From assembly GCF_014199295.1 (NCBI RefSeq), contig NZ_JACIJH010000006.1:1-64000 (forward strand): DNA of 64,000 nt. Reading direction: 5' to 3'. The notes under the pieces are model-generated. The model ran no database searches. It saw nothing but the letters and a program-made list of their open reading frames with translations, and had not been told where the DNA came from. This DNA comes from Sphingopyxis panaciterrulae (GTDB taxonomy: Bacteria; Pseudomonadota; Alphaproteobacteria; Sphingomonadales; Sphingomonadaceae). The position numbers and the translations under genes are program-made. Within the stretch, counting starts at the first letter, position 1. Each line of letters starts with the position of its first letter. Below, one piece after another: positions 37,567 through 46,005 of this stretch.

Positions 37567-38693
37567 CGCGTTTCACCCGCCGCCAGGCGCTCGCCGGCCT
37601 TGCCGCGCTCCCCGTCGCTGCCCGCGCCGGAACGGCCGCCGATCCGTCGCTCGACGCGCTGGCAAGGGCAGGGGGACGCCGCTTCGGCAGCGCGATCGCC
37701 TGGAATCCGCGCAGCCGGGACTCGGGCTCGGTCCAGAATCCCGCCTATGCGGCGCTGGTCCGGCGCGAATGCGGCATCGTCGTTCCGGAAAATGAGATGA
37801 AGTGGCAGTGGCTGCGCAAATCGCCCGACGCCTTCGACTTTCGCGGCATGGACGGCATCGTCCGCTGGGCGAGGCAGGGCGGCCTCGCGGTGCGCGGCCA
37901 CACCCTGCTCTGGCACCGTCCGAAATGGTTTCCAGACTGGCTCAATACTTATGATTTCGGTGCGAATCCCGCCGCCGAGGCCGAACGGCTGCTCACCACG
38001 CATATCCGCACCGTCGTCGCGCGCTACGGCGGCACGATCGCAAGCTGGGACGTCGTCAACGAGGCGATCGACCACGACCGCAATGCACCGATCGAAACCA
38101 GCCTGTCGCGCGCGATGGGCAACGCGGAGGCAGTGCTCGATCTCGCCTTTCACACCGCGCGCGATGCCGCGCCGCATGCCGAGCTCGTCTATAACGACTA
38201 TATGAGCTGGGAGCCGCAGCATGCGAAACATTGCGCCGACGTGCTGCGCCTGCTCGAAGGTTTCCGCAAACGCGGCGTTCCGGTCGACGCGCTCGGCGTC
38301 CAGTCGCATATCGAGATGTTCGCGCTCGACCCTGCGACCGGCGTCGGCCCCTATCGCGAGCGCGAATGGCGCGCCTTCCTCGATGAGGTCGTCGGCATGG
38401 GGTATCGGCTGCTCGTCACCGAATCCGACGTCAAGGACAGGGCGCTTCCCGGCGATATCGCGCTACGCGACGCGAAGATCGCCGATTACACGCGCCGTTA
38501 TTTCGACCTGATGCTCGATTATCGCCAGCTCGGCGACATTCTCGCCTGGGGGATGGTCGACCGCTATAGCTGGCTCCAGGGCTTCGCCCCGCGCGACGAC
38601 GGGCTTGCGGTGCGTGCCTGTCCCTATGACGATGGCTATCGCGCCAAGCCGATGCGCGCCGCGCTCGCGCAAAGCCTCGCCGCGGCGGGCTGA
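37563..38693 (+). CDS. Tat-exported GH10 endo-beta-1,4-xylanase
   Basis: Cuts the xylan main chain. 376 residues; twin-arginine signal FTRRQALAGLAALPVAARAG. The GH10 barrel shows ECGIVVPENEMKW, VRGHTLLWHRP, acid/base Glu168 in WDVVNEAID, YNDYMSW, GVQSHIEMF, and nucleophile Glu287 in LVTESDVKD (usually TE-x-D-V). No carbohydrate-binding module. Last gene of the operon from operator 3; ATGA overlap with the transporter. Small xylanases of this kind often act on soluble oligomers after import across the outer membrane. Confidence 0.95.
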   Translation: MTRFTRRQALAGLAALPVAARAGTAADPSLDALARAGGRRFGSAIAWNPRSRDSGSVQNPAYAALVRRECGIVVPENEMKWQWLRKSPDAFDFRGMDGIVRWARQGGLAVRGHTLLWHRPKWFPDWLNTYDFGANPAAEAERLLTTHIRTVVARYGGTIASWDVVNEAIDHDRNAPIETSLSRAMGNAEAVLDLAFHTARDAAPHAELVYNDYMSWEPQHAKHCADVLRLLEGFRKRGVPVDALGVQSHIEMFALDPATGVGPYREREWRAFLDEVVGMGYRLLVTESDVKDRALPGDIALRDAKIADYTRRYFDLMLDYRQLGDILAWGMVDRYSWLQGFAPRDDGLAVRACPYDDGYRAKPMRAALAQSLAAAG

Positions 38694-38844
38694 TTCTCCA
38701 TTCGAAGGCGGCATTTGCCCGACTGGCGGTAATCGATGTCATGCCCGCCCTTGCGCGACTGGCGGCCGCTCGTTACGGGATTCGGCGTTACCGGGAGCGA
38801 GTGGGCTCTGGCGCGCTCCTCCTGTGGACCAAAGGAGAAAATTG

Positions 38845-39345
38845 ATGCGATCCCCTCTTGTGGCGCCGCTCGGCGTCCTGTTCCTGCTCGCGGCCTGTTC
38901 GGGCCAGGCCCAGACCGAAGACAAGCCGGCCCAGGCCGAAACCACCACCGAAACCGCCAAGGATGACAGCAAGCTCCCCGACACCGGCGGCGACGCGCCG
39001 ATCGAGCTGACCGCGATCGAAAAGAGCGAATTGCTGCGCCTCGACGGCGATCATGAATGCCGTTTCATCATCAAGGGCCAGCCTGGTCCCGCGCTTGTCG
39101 CCAAGGCCAGCATCGGCGACGACGAACTCGCCTCCGGCGCCTACAAGATCAGCGGCAAGGTGCTGCGCGTCGCGGGCTCGGGCGGCTTCAAGGCGCTCGA
39201 CAAGGGCATGACCCTGTCCGGCCCCGGCATGAAGCTGGAGGTCGCGCGCGTCGCCGATGGGGCAAAGAATGCCGCGACGCTGACCGCCGCGCGCACCTAT
39301 GGCGGCGAGCGCAGCTTCGACGGCCAATGGAGCTGCGACGCCTGA
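38845..39345 (+). CDS. Hypothetical lipoprotein
   Basis: 166 residues, start after AAAGGAG. Lipoprotein signal MRSPLVAPLGVLFLLAACSG with the lipobox Cys at about 18, then a Thr/Glu/Lys-rich linker to about residue 50. The folded part has two Cys (DHECRF and WSCDA) that could form a disulphide, and repeated glycine-rich turns. I recognise no family. It stands alone: 151 bp after the xylanase and convergent with the MaoC gene. Confidence 0.8.
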   Translation: MRSPLVAPLGVLFLLAACSGQAQTEDKPAQAETTTETAKDDSKLPDTGGDAPIELTAIEKSELLRLDGDHECRFIIKGQPGPALVAKASIGDDELASGAYKISGKVLRVAGSGGFKALDKGMTLSGPGMKLEVARVADGAKNAATLTAARTYGGERSFDGQWSCDA

Positions 39346-39364
39346 CGCGGCACTCGCGTCCGCG

Positions 39365-39823
39365 CTACGCTGCTTGCTGCGGATCGCGGACGCGGATCAG
39401 GCCCGTCGAGCGCATCGTCATCACCCGCTCGTCATGCTGGTTGAGGACGGTGAGTTTCGATTCGAACAGACCCATCTCGGGCCGGCTCGCCGAGCGCCGC
39501 TTGCTCAGCACCTCGCTCTCGCAGCGCAGCGTGTCGCCGGGATAGACGGGCTTCAGCCAGCGTAGCTCGTCGATCCCCGGCGAACCGAGCCCTGCCTGCT
39601 CGTGCGCCTTCATGTCGTCGACGATCATCCGCATCGCCATCGCCGCGGTGTGCCATCCGCTCGCCGACAATCGCCCGAAATAGGTTGCCGCCGCCGCCGC
39701 ATCGTCGAGGTGGAAGGGTTGGGGGTCGTATTTGCCGGCGAAGTCGATCGCTTCCTCGCGCGTCACCAGCTTGTCCCCGAAACGCTGAACCGCGCCGACC
39801 TCGATATCTTCATAGTATAGCAT
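39365..39823 (-). CDS. MaoC-like hot-dog hydratase
   Basis: 152 residues. The MaoC fold is shown by YYEDIEVGAVQRFG, the catalytic Asp/His in DPQPFHLDD, GWHTAAMAMRM and LKPVYPGDTL. Members hydrate trans-2-enoyl-CoA to (R)-3-hydroxyacyl-CoA, linking fatty-acid breakdown with other routes. It lies between a lipoprotein and a phosphodiesterase-like gene with no obvious partner; the (3R)-hydroxyacyl-CoA-type SDR at 6688 is far away. Confidence 0.88.
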   Translation of the reverse strand: MLYYEDIEVGAVQRFGDKLVTREEAIDFAGKYDPQPFHLDDAAAAATYFGRLSASGWHTAAMAMRMIVDDMKAHEQAGLGSPGIDELRWLKPVYPGDTLRCESEVLSKRRSASRPEMGLFESKLTVLNQHDERVMTMRSTGLIRVRDPQQAA

Positions 39824-39866
39824 GGCGCCAGCCTATGGCTTGGCCGATGCGCCGAAGGCAAGCCGT

Positions 39867-41078
39867 CTATTTCGCCAGACGCTGCAACAGCACCCCCGCC
39901 GCGTCGCTTGGCAGCGGCGCGACGCCGATCAGCGTCATCAGCAGCGGATAGACCTCGATATTGTCGACCGTGCCGACATCGCCCGTCAGGCCGGCATTCG
40001 ACGCCACGAACAGCGCCAGCATCTCGGGGTCATGGTTGTCGTATCCGTGCGCCCCGCCCGCGACCGGCCATTGCGGCTCGCCCGCGATGATCGACCAGCC
40101 CGGCTCGGCGATGCAGATGATCGCCGCGACGCGCGGGTTGTGCCCATAATGAAGCCGCGCGGGCAACGCCTCGCGCCGGTGGCAGTCCATATGCTCATGC
40201 GGTTTCAGCAGCGCCTCGAACACGCGCTCGTCGGTCGCGGCGGCGGGTTCGATCGCGGCATAGGGGCCGGTTTCGACCGCGATGATGCTGGGAAGGTCGA
40301 TCAGGTCGGCAAGCTGGATCACCCGCGACGCATCGACCGCGCGCATCCCGTGATCGGCGACGATCAGCAGGTGCGCGGGCTGCCGCATCGCCGCGAGTCC
40401 CGCGACGAGGTCGCCGATCCGCGCGTCGACCTCGCCGATCGCTGTATTCACCTCGGCGCTGTCGGGGCCGAAGCGGTGCCCGGCGGTATCGACGATGTCG
40501 AAATAGAGGGTGACGAATGCGGGCCGGATATCGGCCGGGCGCCGCAGCCAGTCGAGCACGGCGTTGACGCGCTGCGCGCCCGACACATGCTGGTCGAAGC
40601 GCTGCCAGTCCATCGGCCGCGCGTCGTGGATCGCGACCTCGCTGCCCGGCCAGAACATCGTCGCGCTGCGCACCCCGGCCTTGTCCGCCGTCACCCACGC
40701 CGGCTCGGCCTCGTCCCACCAGAAGGGATCGAGCGACTGTTTCGCGTCGCCCAGGCTGAAGATCTGGCCGGGGCGGCGCGGGTCGATCATCCGGTTGCCG
40801 ACGATGCCGTTGCTGTCGGGGCGCTTGCCGGTGACGATCGCATAATGATTGGGAAAGGTCTTGGTCGGAAAGGACGGGCGCAGCCTGCCGTGCGCACCCT
40901 CGGCCGCGAGCCGCGCGATATGCGGCGTCAGGCCGCGGTCCAGATAATCGGCGCGAAAGCCGTCGATCGAGACCAGGATGGTGACCGGCTTGCGCGCGTC
41001 CGCCTCTTCGGCGCGGAGCGGCTGGGCGGCGATGCAGAAAAGCGCGAGGATCAGCGAGACGATTCGGGTCATGGTCAT
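39867..41078 (-). CDS. Periplasmic nucleotide pyrophosphatase/phosphodiesterase (NPP family)
   Basis: 403 residues; signal peptide ending PLRAEEA. Two close ATGs (41078 and 41072) are possible. Catalytic core: VSIDGFRADYL (metal Asp), PTKTFPNHY with nucleophile Thr74, TLYFDIVDTAGHRFGP, VADHGM and GAHGYDNHDPEM with metal His/Asp. Hydrolyses phosphodiester or pyrophosphate bonds of nucleotides or lysophospholipids. Other phosphatases (PhoD, PhoX) are found nearby, suggesting phosphate scavenging, though no Pho box was identified. Confidence 0.9.
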   Translation of the reverse strand: MTMTRIVSLILALFCIAAQPLRAEEADARKPVTILVSIDGFRADYLDRGLTPHIARLAAEGAHGRLRPSFPTKTFPNHYAIVTGKRPDSNGIVGNRMIDPRRPGQIFSLGDAKQSLDPFWWDEAEPAWVTADKAGVRSATMFWPGSEVAIHDARPMDWQRFDQHVSGAQRVNAVLDWLRRPADIRPAFVTLYFDIVDTAGHRFGPDSAEVNTAIGEVDARIGDLVAGLAAMRQPAHLLIVADHGMRAVDASRVIQLADLIDLPSIIAVETGPYAAIEPAAATDERVFEALLKPHEHMDCHRREALPARLHYGHNPRVAAIICIAEPGWSIIAGEPQWPVAGGAHGYDNHDPEMLALFVASNAGLTGDVGTVDNIEVYPLLMTLIGVAPLPSDAAGVLLQRLAK

Positions 41079-41214
41079 CGCGCTACGATGGGCGGATGAC
41101 GGCAAGGCGACAAGTCGTGCGTCGTTGCCCATGGGATGTCGGTCGGAAATTTCCTTGCATTTCTTCGGCCTGGATGGTGCATCCGGTTTCGATCGCAACA
41201 AGGGGAAGCCGAAA

Positions 41215-42822
41215 ATGAAAAAGACTTTGGTCGCCATGATGATGGCGGGGGCGGCGCTTGTCGCCGTGCCGGCTGCGGGGCAGAAGGCCGACGACACCAA
41301 CCGCCTGATCGACCAGGGCATGAACCACAGCCAGGTCATGACGATCGCGCAGGAGATGACCGACGGGCTCGGTCCGCGCCTCACCAACTCGCCGGGCATG
41401 CGCCGCGCCGAGCAATGGGCGATCGACAAGTTCAACGGCTGGGGTCTGGCCGACGTCCACCGCGACGGCTTCGAATTCGGCCGCGGGTGGGAGATCGTTT
41501 CGGTCTCCGCGCGCATGATGAGCCCGCGCCCGCTCGCGCTCACCGCGATTCCGGTCGCCTGGACGCCGCCGACGAACGGCGCGGTCTCCGCTCCGGTCAT
41601 CGTCGCGCCGATGACCAAGGAAGAGCATTTCGCCGAATGGAAGGGCAAGCTCGCGGGCAAGATCGTGCTCGTCACGCTTCCCGGCGACGGCAGCGAAGCC
41701 GACAAACCCGGCTTTCACCGTCTCGACAGCAGCGATTTCGAAAAGCTCGATTCGTTCCGTCAGCCCAAATACGATCCCGATTCGCTCAATCGCCGCCTCG
41801 AGCGCGTCGCTTTCCCCGAAAAGCTCGACGCCTTCCTGAAGGCCGAGGGCGCGGTCGCCTGGGTCCGCGAATCGAAACGCGATGGCAAGCTCGTGCACGG
41901 AGAAGGCTATAATTACCGCGCCGGCCACACGCTGACGCTGCCCGGCATCGAGCTCGCGGCCGAGGATTATCGCCGCCTTGCGCGCCTCGCCAAGTCGGGC
42001 CCGGCGCCCGAGCTCGAAATCGACAGCAACGTCCGCTTCGACGACAGCGACACCAAAGCCTACAACATCATCGCCGACATTCCCGGCAGCGATCCCAAGG
42101 CGGGCTATGTGATGGCCGGCGCGCATTTCGACAGTTGGGTCGCCGCCGACGGAGCGACCGACAATGCCGCGGGCAGCGCTGTGGTGATGGAGGCGGCGCG
42201 GATCATCAAGGCGCTCGGCGTCCGCCCGAAACGCACGATCCGCTTCGTGTTGTGGAGCGGGGAAGAGCAGGGGCTGCTCGGCTCGCTGTCCTATATCGAC
42301 AAATATCTCGCCTCGCGGCCCGGCCCGGCGGAGGGCGAGGACGGCAACCTCCTCTATTACGGCTGGCCGAACCGCTATCCGATCACGCCGAAGCCCGGCT
42401 ATTACGACCTCAAGGCCTATTTCAACATGGACAATGGCTCGGGCAAGCTGCGCGGCATCTATGCCGAGGGCAATGTCGCCGCGGTGCCGCTGCTCAAGGA
42501 ATGGCTGACCCCCTACGCCAGCCTCGGCGCGGGCCGCGTCGTCGCCGCGACCACCGGCGGCACCGATCATGTCTTCATGCAGTCGGTCGGCGTCCCCGGC
42601 TATCAGTTCATCCAGGACCCGCTCGACTACGGCTCGCGCACCCACCACAGCAGCGCCGACACCTACGACCATCTGAAGGCAGAGGATCTGCGCCAGGCTT
42701 CGGTGGTGATGGCGGGCATGCTGCTCGCCTCGGCGAACAGCGACAAGACCCTGCCGCGCTTCCCGGTGCCGAGCCAGCCCTCGGCCTATGATCCGTTCAA
42801 ATACAAGGATCCGAACGAGTGA
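41215..42822 (+). CDS. Secreted M28-family metallopeptidase
   Basis: 535 residues, start after AGGGGAAGCC, signal MKKTLVAMMMAGAALVAVPA. Two-zinc aminopeptidase core: His304 (GAHFDSW), Asp316 (GATDNAAGS), the general base and ligand Glu350-Glu351 (SGEEQG), Asp in FNMDNGSG and His in HHSSADTYD. A PA-type domain is inserted between about 130 and 270. All ligands are present, in contrast with the degenerate M28-like protein at 9332. Likely a periplasmic or outer-membrane dipeptidase/aminopeptidase. Confidence 0.92.
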   Translation: MKKTLVAMMMAGAALVAVPAAGQKADDTNRLIDQGMNHSQVMTIAQEMTDGLGPRLTNSPGMRRAEQWAIDKFNGWGLADVHRDGFEFGRGWEIVSVSARMMSPRPLALTAIPVAWTPPTNGAVSAPVIVAPMTKEEHFAEWKGKLAGKIVLVTLPGDGSEADKPGFHRLDSSDFEKLDSFRQPKYDPDSLNRRLERVAFPEKLDAFLKAEGAVAWVRESKRDGKLVHGEGYNYRAGHTLTLPGIELAAEDYRRLARLAKSGPAPELEIDSNVRFDDSDTKAYNIIADIPGSDPKAGYVMAGAHFDSWVAADGATDNAAGSAVVMEAARIIKALGVRPKRTIRFVLWSGEEQGLLGSLSYIDKYLASRPGPAEGEDGNLLYYGWPNRYPITPKPGYYDLKAYFNMDNGSGKLRGIYAEGNVAAVPLLKEWLTPYASLGAGRVVAATTGGTDHVFMQSVGVPGYQFIQDPLDYGSRTHHSSADTYDHLKAEDLRQASVVMAGMLLASANSDKTLPRFPVPSQPSAYDPFKYKDPNE

Positions 42823-42844
42823 GAGCGATAGCGTTGATTTGAAT

Positions 42845-42927
42845 CGTCATTGCGAGCGAAGCGAAGCAATCCAGAGCGGTGACAAGCTGTCCTGGATTGC
42901 TTCGTCGCTACGCTCCTCGCAATGACG
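42845..42927. repeat. Palindromic repeat, family B
   Basis: Long inverted repeat: one arm starts CGTCATTGCGAGCGAAG and runs to CAATCCAG, the other starts CTGGATTG and ends CTCGCAATGACG. It fills the gap between the convergent M28 and PhoD genes and could fold into a strong hairpin. The GTCATTGCGAGCGAAGCGAAGCAAT form is a widespread repeat in alphaproteobacteria. Confidence 0.85.
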
Positions 42928-42950
42928 ATTGTCGTTAGACTCGGAGATAT

Positions 42951-44522
42951 CTACGCCGACATCCTGATCCCCGCGACGCCATTCTCCACAACCCCCGTCG
43001 CGCGCTTCGACAGGCTGTTCACCGGCGTCGTCACCTTGTCGACGACCATGAAATGCGTCTGCCACGCCTCGCGGTTCACGTCGCAGACCAGATAGCCGCG
43101 CTGGTCGTTCGCGAATTTCAGCTCGGGGTTGCGCGCCAGCCATTCGTCGGTGCCCTTGCGCTTGTCGCTGCCGTCGCCGCCGCTCGAAATCGAGGTGCCG
43201 ACGAACTCGCCGGCGACCACCTTGTCTTGCCGGATCAGGTCGCCGCAGAAATTCTGATGCTCGTCGCCGGTCAGCACGACGGCGTTCTTCACCCCGCCCA
43301 GCCGCGCCAGCATCCGCTCGCGCGCCACCTCATAGCCCGCCCAGCTATCGAGGTTCAGGATCTTCTGCGTCTCGTCGGGATAGCGCCGCCGGTCGAGCGA
43401 CATCATCGTCACCTGCTGCGCGATCGCGTTCCACGCCGCGCCGCCTTCGCCCAGAGTCTTCGCGAGCCACTCCTCCTGCGCCTTGCCCAGCACCTGCGCA
43501 TTTTTGTCGAACACCCCAGGGCAGGCGGGCTTGAAACCGTCGCCGCACGGCTGGTCGCTGCGATACTGCCGCGTGTCGAGCAATTGCATCGACATCAGAT
43601 CGCCATATCGCAGCTCGCGGTTCAGCGCGACCATGCCCCCGCGCGGCAGCAGCGCGCGGCGCACCGGCATATGCTCGTACCATGCCTGCATCGCCGCCTG
43701 TTTCTTCAGCATGAAGACTTCGGGCGGCGGCGCGTCGGGGTCCTCGGCGTCGAGCCCCAGCTTCCAATTGTCGCGGTCCGACACCCAGTCGTTGCGGATT
43801 TCGTGATCGTCGAAACTCGACAGGAAGGCGTGGCTGCAGCGCGCCGCCTGCAAATCCACATCGCCCAGTTGCTGGCTGTATGCGGTGCGGAAATCGGACA
43901 GGTCGATCAGGTTGCGGAACGCATTCCGGCGCACCGGCCGGCTCGGCAGTCCGTCGCTGAACAGATAATCCTGGCTATATTCATAGATGAAGTCGCCATA
44001 GTGATAGACGAATGCCAGCTCCTCGCGCGCCAGATGCCGATAGGCGCCGAAATAGCCCGATTCGAAATGCTGGCAGCCGCAGACGCCGAACTTCAGCGCG
44101 TCGATGCTGGCGCCGACCACGGGCAAGGTGCGCGCGCGGCCGCGCAGGCTGCGTTCGCCGGCGGCGGTGAAGCGGTAATAATAGGGCCGGTCGGCTTTGA
44201 GGCCCGCGACCTCGACATGGACGCTGTGGCCCAGTTCGGGATGCGCGAGTTCGGTGCCCTTGGCCACGACGTCGCGAAAGCCCCCGTCGCTCGCGACCTC
44301 CCAGTCGACCGGCACCGGCGCCAGCGGCATGCCGCCGTGCGGCGCCATCGGCTCGGGCGCCAGCCGCGTCCAGATGACGAAGCCGTCGCTCGACGGGTCG
44401 CCCGCCGCGACGCCGAGGCTGAACGGGAAATCGCGGAACAGTCCGCCCTCGGCGCGCAGGATCGCGGGGGCGGCGACCCCGGCCAGCGTGGCGGAGGCGA
44501 TGAAGTGGCGGCGGTTCAGCAT
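42951..44522 (-). CDS. phoD: Tat-exported alkaline phosphatase D
   Basis: 523 residues from ATG 44522; a further upstream ATG (44561) would push the signal inward. Twin-arginine signal LNRRHFIASATLAGVAAPA. PhoD marks: FSLGVAAGDPSSDGFVIWTR, a fibronectin-like N-domain, FGVCGCQHFESG, FVYHYGDFIYEY, SFDDHEIRNDW and LTGDEHQN near the C-terminus, which supply the Fe/Ca ligands. Releases phosphate from mono- and diesters in the periplasm. Convergent with M28; the short 60-bp gap to the next gene upstream suggests an independent promoter. Confidence 0.93.
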   Translation of the reverse strand: MLNRRHFIASATLAGVAAPAILRAEGGLFRDFPFSLGVAAGDPSSDGFVIWTRLAPEPMAPHGGMPLAPVPVDWEVASDGGFRDVVAKGTELAHPELGHSVHVEVAGLKADRPYYYRFTAAGERSLRGRARTLPVVGASIDALKFGVCGCQHFESGYFGAYRHLAREELAFVYHYGDFIYEYSQDYLFSDGLPSRPVRRNAFRNLIDLSDFRTAYSQQLGDVDLQAARCSHAFLSSFDDHEIRNDWVSDRDNWKLGLDAEDPDAPPPEVFMLKKQAAMQAWYEHMPVRRALLPRGGMVALNRELRYGDLMSMQLLDTRQYRSDQPCGDGFKPACPGVFDKNAQVLGKAQEEWLAKTLGEGGAAWNAIAQQVTMMSLDRRRYPDETQKILNLDSWAGYEVARERMLARLGGVKNAVVLTGDEHQNFCGDLIRQDKVVAGEFVGTSISSGGDGSDKRKGTDEWLARNPELKFANDQRGYLVCDVNREAWQTHFMVVDKVTTPVNSLSKRATGVVENGVAGIRMSA

Positions 44523-44582
44523 GGGCGCTCCGAAGGCAGGACGACTCGACGGCAGCGGCATAGCCCAGCCCCTATCCGCTCG

Positions 44583-45320
44583 CTACAGGGCCGTCGCCGC
44601 CATCCACACCGCCATCGCGATCATCATCAGATTCTCGGTCAGCGAGACGAAGCCCAGCGGCACCCTGCTGCTGCCGCCGACGCAGGCGCATTTGATGTCG
44701 CGCTTGTCGATATAGACCGCCTTGAACACCGACACCGCGCCGATTCCGCCGATGAACAGCGCGACCGGGATCGACAGCCACGGCAGCGCGTGCGCGGTCA
44801 TCAGCACGCCCGCGAATCCCTCGGCAAAGGGGTAGATGCTCGCATAGGGCACCCAGCGCCGCGCGAGCAGGTCGTAATTCAGGAACATCGTCGCGAACTT
44901 GTCGACGTCCTGCAATTTCAGCAGCGCCAGCACGATCATGCTGAACGAGATGAACCATTCGGCGGCGCGCAGGGTGAAGGCGTCGCCGTCGACGGCAAAG
45001 CCCGCGGCGAGCGCCGTCAGCGCGGTCATCGCGAACAGCGCGATCACCGGCGTATAGCTGGTCGCATCGGGGTCGGCGACCTTCAGCCCGAAATGGCGGC
45101 GCAGATCGTCATAACCGCCGATGCGAACCCCGTCGATGAAGGTCTGCGGCGTCGTCTTGACGCCATGCTCGGCCTTGAACGCATCGGTTTCCGCGCGCGT
45201 CGTCAGCCAGCGGTCGTCGACCGCGAAGCCCCGGCTTTTCAGCAGATGCTTCGCCTTCAGCCCATAGGGGCAGATATGGTCCTTCATGACCATGCGATGG
45301 AGGATTGCCTGTTTCGTCAT
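44583..45320 (-). CDS. Glutaredoxin-MauE/DoxX fusion membrane protein
   Basis: 245 residues. The N-terminal 80 residues are glutaredoxin-like with a one-cysteine active site (DHICPYGLKAKHLLKSRG, CPYG in place of CPYC) and the cis-Pro in KTTPQTFIDG. The rest has four hydrophobic segments like MauE/DoxX proteins, with a Cys-x-Cys in IKCACVGGSSRVPLG facing a membrane end. It is divergent from a MerR-type gene and the promoter at 45328-45359 is MerR-like. The ATG at 45320 would be within about two bases of the predicted transcript start, so translation may be leaderless. A role in thiol/disulphide or metal stress is inferred; I know of no assigned function. Confidence 0.82.
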   Translation of the reverse strand: MTKQAILHRMVMKDHICPYGLKAKHLLKSRGFAVDDRWLTTRAETDAFKAEHGVKTTPQTFIDGVRIGGYDDLRRHFGLKVADPDATSYTPVIALFAMTALTALAAGFAVDGDAFTLRAAEWFISFSMIVLALLKLQDVDKFATMFLNYDLLARRWVPYASIYPFAEGFAGVLMTAHALPWLSIPVALFIGGIGAVSVFKAVYIDKRDIKCACVGGSSRVPLGFVSLTENLMMIAMAVWMAATAL

Positions 45321-45327
45321 GCCGTCC

Positions 45328-45359
45328 CATATAGCATCCGTACCATGGTACGGAGTCAA
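45328..45359 (-). promoter_or_regulatory. MerR-type promoter and operator
   Basis: Perfect 16-bp palindrome CCGTACCATGGTACGG at 45338-45353. On the minus strand it lies between TTGACT (-35, 45359-45354) and CTATAT or TATATG (-10, near 45334-45328), giving a spacer of 19-20 bp. An over-long spacer holding a palindrome is the classic layout of promoters activated by MerR-family proteins. It drives the glutaredoxin/MauE gene; the MerR gene starts a few bases away on the other strand. Confidence 0.85.
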
Positions 45360-45362
45360 GCG

Positions 45363-45764
45363 ATGCAATTCACCATCGGCAAATTGGCCGCCGCGGGCGG
45401 GGTCGGGGTCGAGACGATCCGCTATTACCAGCGCCGCGGCCTGCTCGGCACGCCGGTGCGCAGCGGCGGTGACGGCTGGGGCGGCGGCATCCGCCGCTAT
45501 GGCGACAAGGATCTCAGGCGCCTGACGTTCATCCGTGCGGCGCAGGCGGCGGGCTTCACGCTCGACGAGATATCGGAACTGCTCGCGCTCGAGGAAAGCG
45601 ACGACCGTGTCCGCGTCCGCAATCTCGCGCGGCAGCGAATCGCGGCGCTCGACGAAAAGATCGCCCAGATGACCGAAGCCCGCGCCGCGCTCGCGCGCCT
45701 GGCAGATCAATGCGCGGCGAGCGACAAGGGGCCGTGCCCGATCTTGGCGGCGTTCGAGCCTTGA
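45363..45764 (+). CDS. MerR-family transcriptional regulator
   Basis: 133 residues, ATG 45363 after CGGAG. Winged helix FTIGKLAAAGGVGVETIRYY with RRYGDKDLRRLTFIR, then a dimer helix. The C-terminal cysteines Cys117 and Cys125 match the positions of two of the three mercury ligands of MerR (117 and 126), but residue 82 is Arg, not Cys. So the protein looks like a MerR relative that no longer binds mercury in the standard way. The palindromic promoter next to it is the obvious target. It probably responds to a metal, thiol or redox signal. Confidence 0.9.
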   Translation: MQFTIGKLAAAGGVGVETIRYYQRRGLLGTPVRSGGDGWGGGIRRYGDKDLRRLTFIRAAQAAGFTLDEISELLALEESDDRVRVRNLARQRIAALDEKIAQMTEARAALARLADQCAASDKGPCPILAAFEP

Positions 45765-45855
45765 GATTTCGACAGCCGGCTTTTCGACCGGTTACGGACA
45801 GTGCCGAACCTGGTCCCCGGCGGCTATCATCCACCGACGTGCGCTTCTCTTTCAT

Positions 45856-45947
45856 CGTCACCCCGGACTTGATCCGGGGTCCCGCTGGATACCGAAACCA
45901 GTCGAAGCCTTGAAAAAGCGGGATCCCGGATCAAGTCCGGGGTGACG
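45856..45947. repeat. Palindromic repeat pair, family A (long hairpin)
   Basis: Two 30-base arms (45856-45885 and 45918-45947) are inverted copies with one mismatch, each carrying the CCCCGGACTTGATCCGGG core also seen at 10726-10754. The 32-base loop is unrelated. It lies between the convergent MerR and ychF genes. Confidence 0.88.
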
Positions 45948-46005
45948 AAAGAGAGGAGCCTCCGCTCCCCACCTCAAAGCCTCCCACCGGCTTTACGAAA
46001 TCGGC

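Noticed and set aside
42845..42927. Inverted repeat considered as the ends of an insertion sequence
   Set aside because: The arms enclose only 17 bases and no transposase; it is a small palindromic repeat.
45338..45353. CCGTACCATGGTACGG considered as a restriction-like or LacI site
   Set aside because: Its position between -35 and -10 with a 19-20 bp spacer beside a MerR gene explains it better.
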